DNA of 9,477 bases from Chitinophagaceae bacterium (lineage in GTDB: Bacteria; Bacteroidota; Bacteroidia; Chitinophagales; Chitinophagaceae): contig JADLEN010000022.1 in NCBI GenBank assembly GCA_020846105.1, positions 1 through 9,477 of the forward strand, read 5' to 3'. The translations under genes and the position numbers were made by a program. The notes beneath the pieces were generated by a model. The model was not told where the DNA came from and searched no databases. It saw only the letters and a list, made by a program, of their open reading frames with translations. Positions 7,743-9,477 of the stretch are shown here, one piece after another. The first letter of the stretch is position 1. Each line of letters starts with the position of its first letter.

Positions 7743-7773
7743 AAAACAAATGCCCCTGATGTAGGGGCATTTG
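7743..7773 (-). terminator. Rho-independent terminator of the AIM24-family gene
   Basis: Arms 7747-7757 (CAAATGCCCCT) and 7763-7773 (AGGGGCATTTG) form a perfect 11-bp stem with a 5-nt loop. On the minus strand the stem is followed by UUUU. It begins 22 nt after the stop codon at 7795. A longer U-rich run follows about 20-30 nt further on, contributed by the A-tract at the end of the repeat copy. Confidence 0.8.
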
Positions 7774-7794
7774 GGCTAATGTTTGCTGGGCGGG

Positions 7795-8589
7795 CTAGCG
7801 GCCGTCGCCATCTAGTAGGTTGCCAAGGCTGCCTAGTATGCTACCCTCTTCTTTGCGTTTGTAAGTGCCGTATGCCAGTATTCTACCAGCCAACCGACTG
7901 ATGGGTAAAGTTTGAATCCAAACCTTTCCTGGGCCGCGCAATGTTGCAAAGAAAACGCCTTCGCCACCAAATAAAGTATTCTTGATACCACCTACAAATT
8001 GGATGTCGTATTGTATGGTTTGGGTAAATGCAACGATACAACCAGTATCAATTTTCAACACCTCACCGGGCATCAATTCGCGCTCCAACACGTGTCCACC
8101 TGCATGTACAAAGGCCATTCCATCGCCTTCTAATTTTTGCATTATAAAGCCCTCGCCGCCAAAAAGGCCGGTGCCTAGTTTGCGCTGAAACTCGATACCA
8201 ATAGAAACGCCTTTGGCTGCGCAAAGGAAACTATCTTTTTGGCAAGTAATACGACCACCGAGGCGCTTCAAATCTAAAGCTATAATTTTACCGGGATAAG
8301 GAGAAGCAAAAGAGACGTGCTTTTTGCCTTGGGCCATATTGGTATAGGTGGTCATAAATAGGCTTTCGCCCGTGAGTACGCGCTTGCCCGCACTAAGTAT
8401 TTTTCCAAAGAAATTGGTGTTGGGGCCCGAGTTGCTGCCATCGCCAAAGATGGTAGACATTTGGATGCCGTCGTCCATCATCATAAAAGAGCCGGCCTCG
8501 GCAACCGCCGTTTCGTTGGGGTCTAGCTCTATTTCTACGTATTGCATCTCCTCGCCGATGATGCGGTAGTCTATTTCGTGGTTGTTCAT
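7795..8589 (-). CDS. TIGR00266 / AIM24 family protein (DUF124)
   Basis: This 264-residue, glycine-rich protein matches the TIGR00266/AIM24 family, all-beta proteins related to yeast mitochondrial AIM24, with no established biochemical role in bacteria. Supporting motifs are AVAEAGSFMMMDDGI (29-42), GESLFMTTYTN (74-84), two copies of the family's LFGGEG element (142-147 and 206-211), HAGGHVLERELMPGE (162-176) and a VGGIKNTLFGGEG stretch. There is no signal peptide or membrane segment, so it is probably cytoplasmic. The length is normal. The ATG at 8589 has an A-rich leader without Shine-Dalgarno and an exact -7 box 26 nt upstream. A strong terminator follows the stop, so it is likely a single-gene transcript. 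The molecular function is unknown. Confidence 0.92.
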   Translation of the reverse strand: MNNHEIDYRIIGEEMQYVEIELDPNETAVAEAGSFMMMDDGIQMSTIFGDGSNSGPNTNFFGKILSAGKRVLTGESLFMTTYTNMAQGKKHVSFASPYPGKIIALDLKRLGGRITCQKDSFLCAAKGVSIGIEFQRKLGTGLFGGEGFIMQKLEGDGMAFVHAGGHVLERELMPGEVLKIDTGCIVAFTQTIQYDIQFVGGIKNTLFGGEGVFFATLRGPGKVWIQTLPISRLAGRILAYGTYKRKEEGSILGSLGNLLDGDGR

Positions 8590-8615
8590 TGTGTGAATGT
8601 TTTTCTGTTAGGGTA

Positions 8616-8623
8616 CAAATATA
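8616..8623 (-). promoter_or_regulatory. -7 promoter box of the AIM24-family gene
   Basis: On the minus strand this reads TATATTTG, an exact match to TAnnTTTG and identical to the box at 5490-5497. It has the same 26-nt distance to the start codon. It directly abuts the hairpin at 8624-8652, which therefore occupies the place where a -33 element would lie. No TTTG is seen at the usual -33 spacing. Confidence 0.65.
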
Positions 8624-8652
8624 CAAAGCAGCCTAGTATGTAGGCTGCTTTG
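8624..8652 (-). terminator. Hairpin ending the M1 peptidase transcript
   Basis: Arms 8624-8635 (CAAAGCAGCCTA) and 8641-8652 (TAGGCTGCTTTG) form a perfect 12-bp stem with a 5-nt loop, 22 nt after the peptidase stop codon. On the minus strand the following bases are UAUAUUUGU, U-rich but not a pure U-tract. A terminator is the likely role. Because it touches the AIM24 promoter box, it could also act as an operator. Confidence 0.65.
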
Positions 8653-8674
8653 GGGGTAAAGTTTCGGTGAAAAA

Positions 8675-9477
8675 TCAGGGAGTGAAATTAATATTGATTA
8701 AATATTCAAGCGGAAATTTAACCTGTAGTTTTTTATTCGTCAAACCAAAAATTTGCCAATATTTTGTAGGTTTTAAAATAGTAGAATATTTTCCTGTAAT
8801 ACAAGTAATTGGTAGGTCAAACCCTTCAACAACATTTACCCAGCGGAATGAATAGACACTTCCCTTTTGCTTAACTTCCAATTCGGGTATCATAGTTGTG
8901 CGTAAATATTGCTCGAAAATGGGTTGCAATGCTAGGCCAGAATAGCCAATGATAAAGTCTTCCATTTGCTTGGTGGTGATTTGCTTGTGGTAAAAAGTAT
9001 CATTCATTTTGTGCAGCATAGCACGGAATTTTTCATCATCGTTCATCAAGAGACGAATGGTATGCACTAAGGCACTACCCTTGTCGTATTTGTCGCCGCT
9101 GCCTGCATCGTTTACGCCATAATTGCCGATTACAGGTCGGTCGTTGGATATGTTTTTCCACTCGCCACGGGTGTATTCGAAAGCTTTTTCTTTACCAAAC
9201 CAATACTCAGCAAACAGTGTTTCGGAGTAAGTGGTAAAGCCTTCGTGTATCCAATTGTCGGCAATATCGGCGGCTGTGATGCTGTTGCCAAACCATTCGT
9301 GGCCGCTCTCGTGTACAATAATGAAATCAAATAATAGCCCCACACCTGTGCCGCTGCGGTCTTTGCCACGGTAACCGTTTTGGTAGTTGTTGCCATAAGC
9401 AATGGCACTTTGATGCTCCATTCCTAGGAAAGGTGCTTCCACAATTTTGTAACCATCTTCGTAAAAAGGATAAGGCC
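8675..9477 (-). CDS. M1 family zinc metallopeptidase (aminopeptidase), C-terminal part
   Basis: The frame is open through the right edge, so the N-terminal part lies outside the window and about 267 residues are seen. GMEHQ near the edge is the family's exopeptidase (GAMEN-type) motif. HESGH (9313-9299) followed by 18 residues and then E (9244-9242, in HEGF) is the complete HExxH-18-E zinc site of gluzincin aminopeptidases. Y-rich TTYSE and a helical C-terminal part follow, and the protein ends FPLEYLININFTP. A GTG at 9442 is not the start, because conserved sequence (YPFYEDGYKIVEAPFLG) continues upstream of it. Relatives cleave N-terminal residues from peptides, often as secreted or lipoprotein forms; location cannot be judged here. 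The last ~150 bases are far more AT-rich than the rest. Confidence 0.95.
   Translation of the reverse strand, partial: PYPFYEDGYKIVEAPFLGMEHQSAIAYGNNYQNGYRGKDRSGTGVGLLFDFIIVHESGHEWFGNSITAADIADNWIHEGFTTYSETLFAEYWFGKEKAFEYTRGEWKNISNDRPVIGNYGVNDAGSGDKYDKGSALVHTIRLLMNDDEKFRAMLHKMNDTFYHKQITTKQMEDFIIGYSGLALQPIFEQYLRTTMIPELEVKQKGSVYSFRWVNVVEGFDLPITCITGKYSTILKPTKYWQIFGLTNKKLQVKFPLEYLININFTP

Noticed and set aside
7704..7901. A 65-codon plus-strand frame starting inside repeat copy 2
   Set aside because: It runs through the AIM24 terminator and into the antisense of that gene. The copy 1 sequence does not preserve the frame past the A-tract.

Overview
The window looks like a chromosomal segment of a Bacteroidota bacterium. 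The best evidence is a secreted protein with a type IX secretion 'gliding motility-associated' C-terminal sorting domain. Further support comes from TAnnTTTG-type -7 promoter boxes and A-rich leaders with no visible Shine-Dalgarno. Base composition is uneven: katG is near 50-57% GC in the stretches I counted, while parts of the secreted-protein gene and the 3' end of the peptidase gene fall to about 25-38%. I cannot name a genus.

Layout. Bases 1-142 hold one copy of a 68-bp repeat and the katG terminator. katG (catalase-peroxidase) runs leftward from 2383 to 143. A two-gene leftward unit lies to its right: an MBOAT O-acyltransferase (start near 5107) followed 6 nt later by an AlgX/AlgJ-like SGNH protein (3589-2540). 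A gap of about 400 bp (5108-5523) separates this unit from a rightward gene for a secreted T9SS substrate (5524-7584). The gap contains a tandem 41-bp repeat with nested dyad symmetry. The 7585-7794 spacer holds the second copy of the 68-bp repeat and a strong terminator. A TIGR00266/AIM24-family gene (8589-7795) and the C-terminal part of an M1 zinc aminopeptidase (running off the right edge) lie leftward after that.

How they fit together. The MBOAT and AlgX-like pair is a recognisable glycan O-acylation module: the membrane protein passes an acyl group across the membrane and the periplasmic SGNH protein transfers it to an envelope or exported polysaccharide. The divergent neighbour is a cell-surface protein with three 68-residue, two-cysteine repeats before its sorting domain. 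A link between surface-glycan acylation and this T9SS cargo is possible but is only inference. KatG, the AIM24-like protein and the peptidase look like independent housekeeping or stress genes.

I did not find a clearly novel multi-gene system. The features most worth follow-up are non-coding: the 68-bp direct repeat bracketing 7.6 kb, the 41-bp nested-dyad tandem repeat, and a perfect hairpin that is both the likely peptidase terminator and the upstream flank of the AIM24 promoter.
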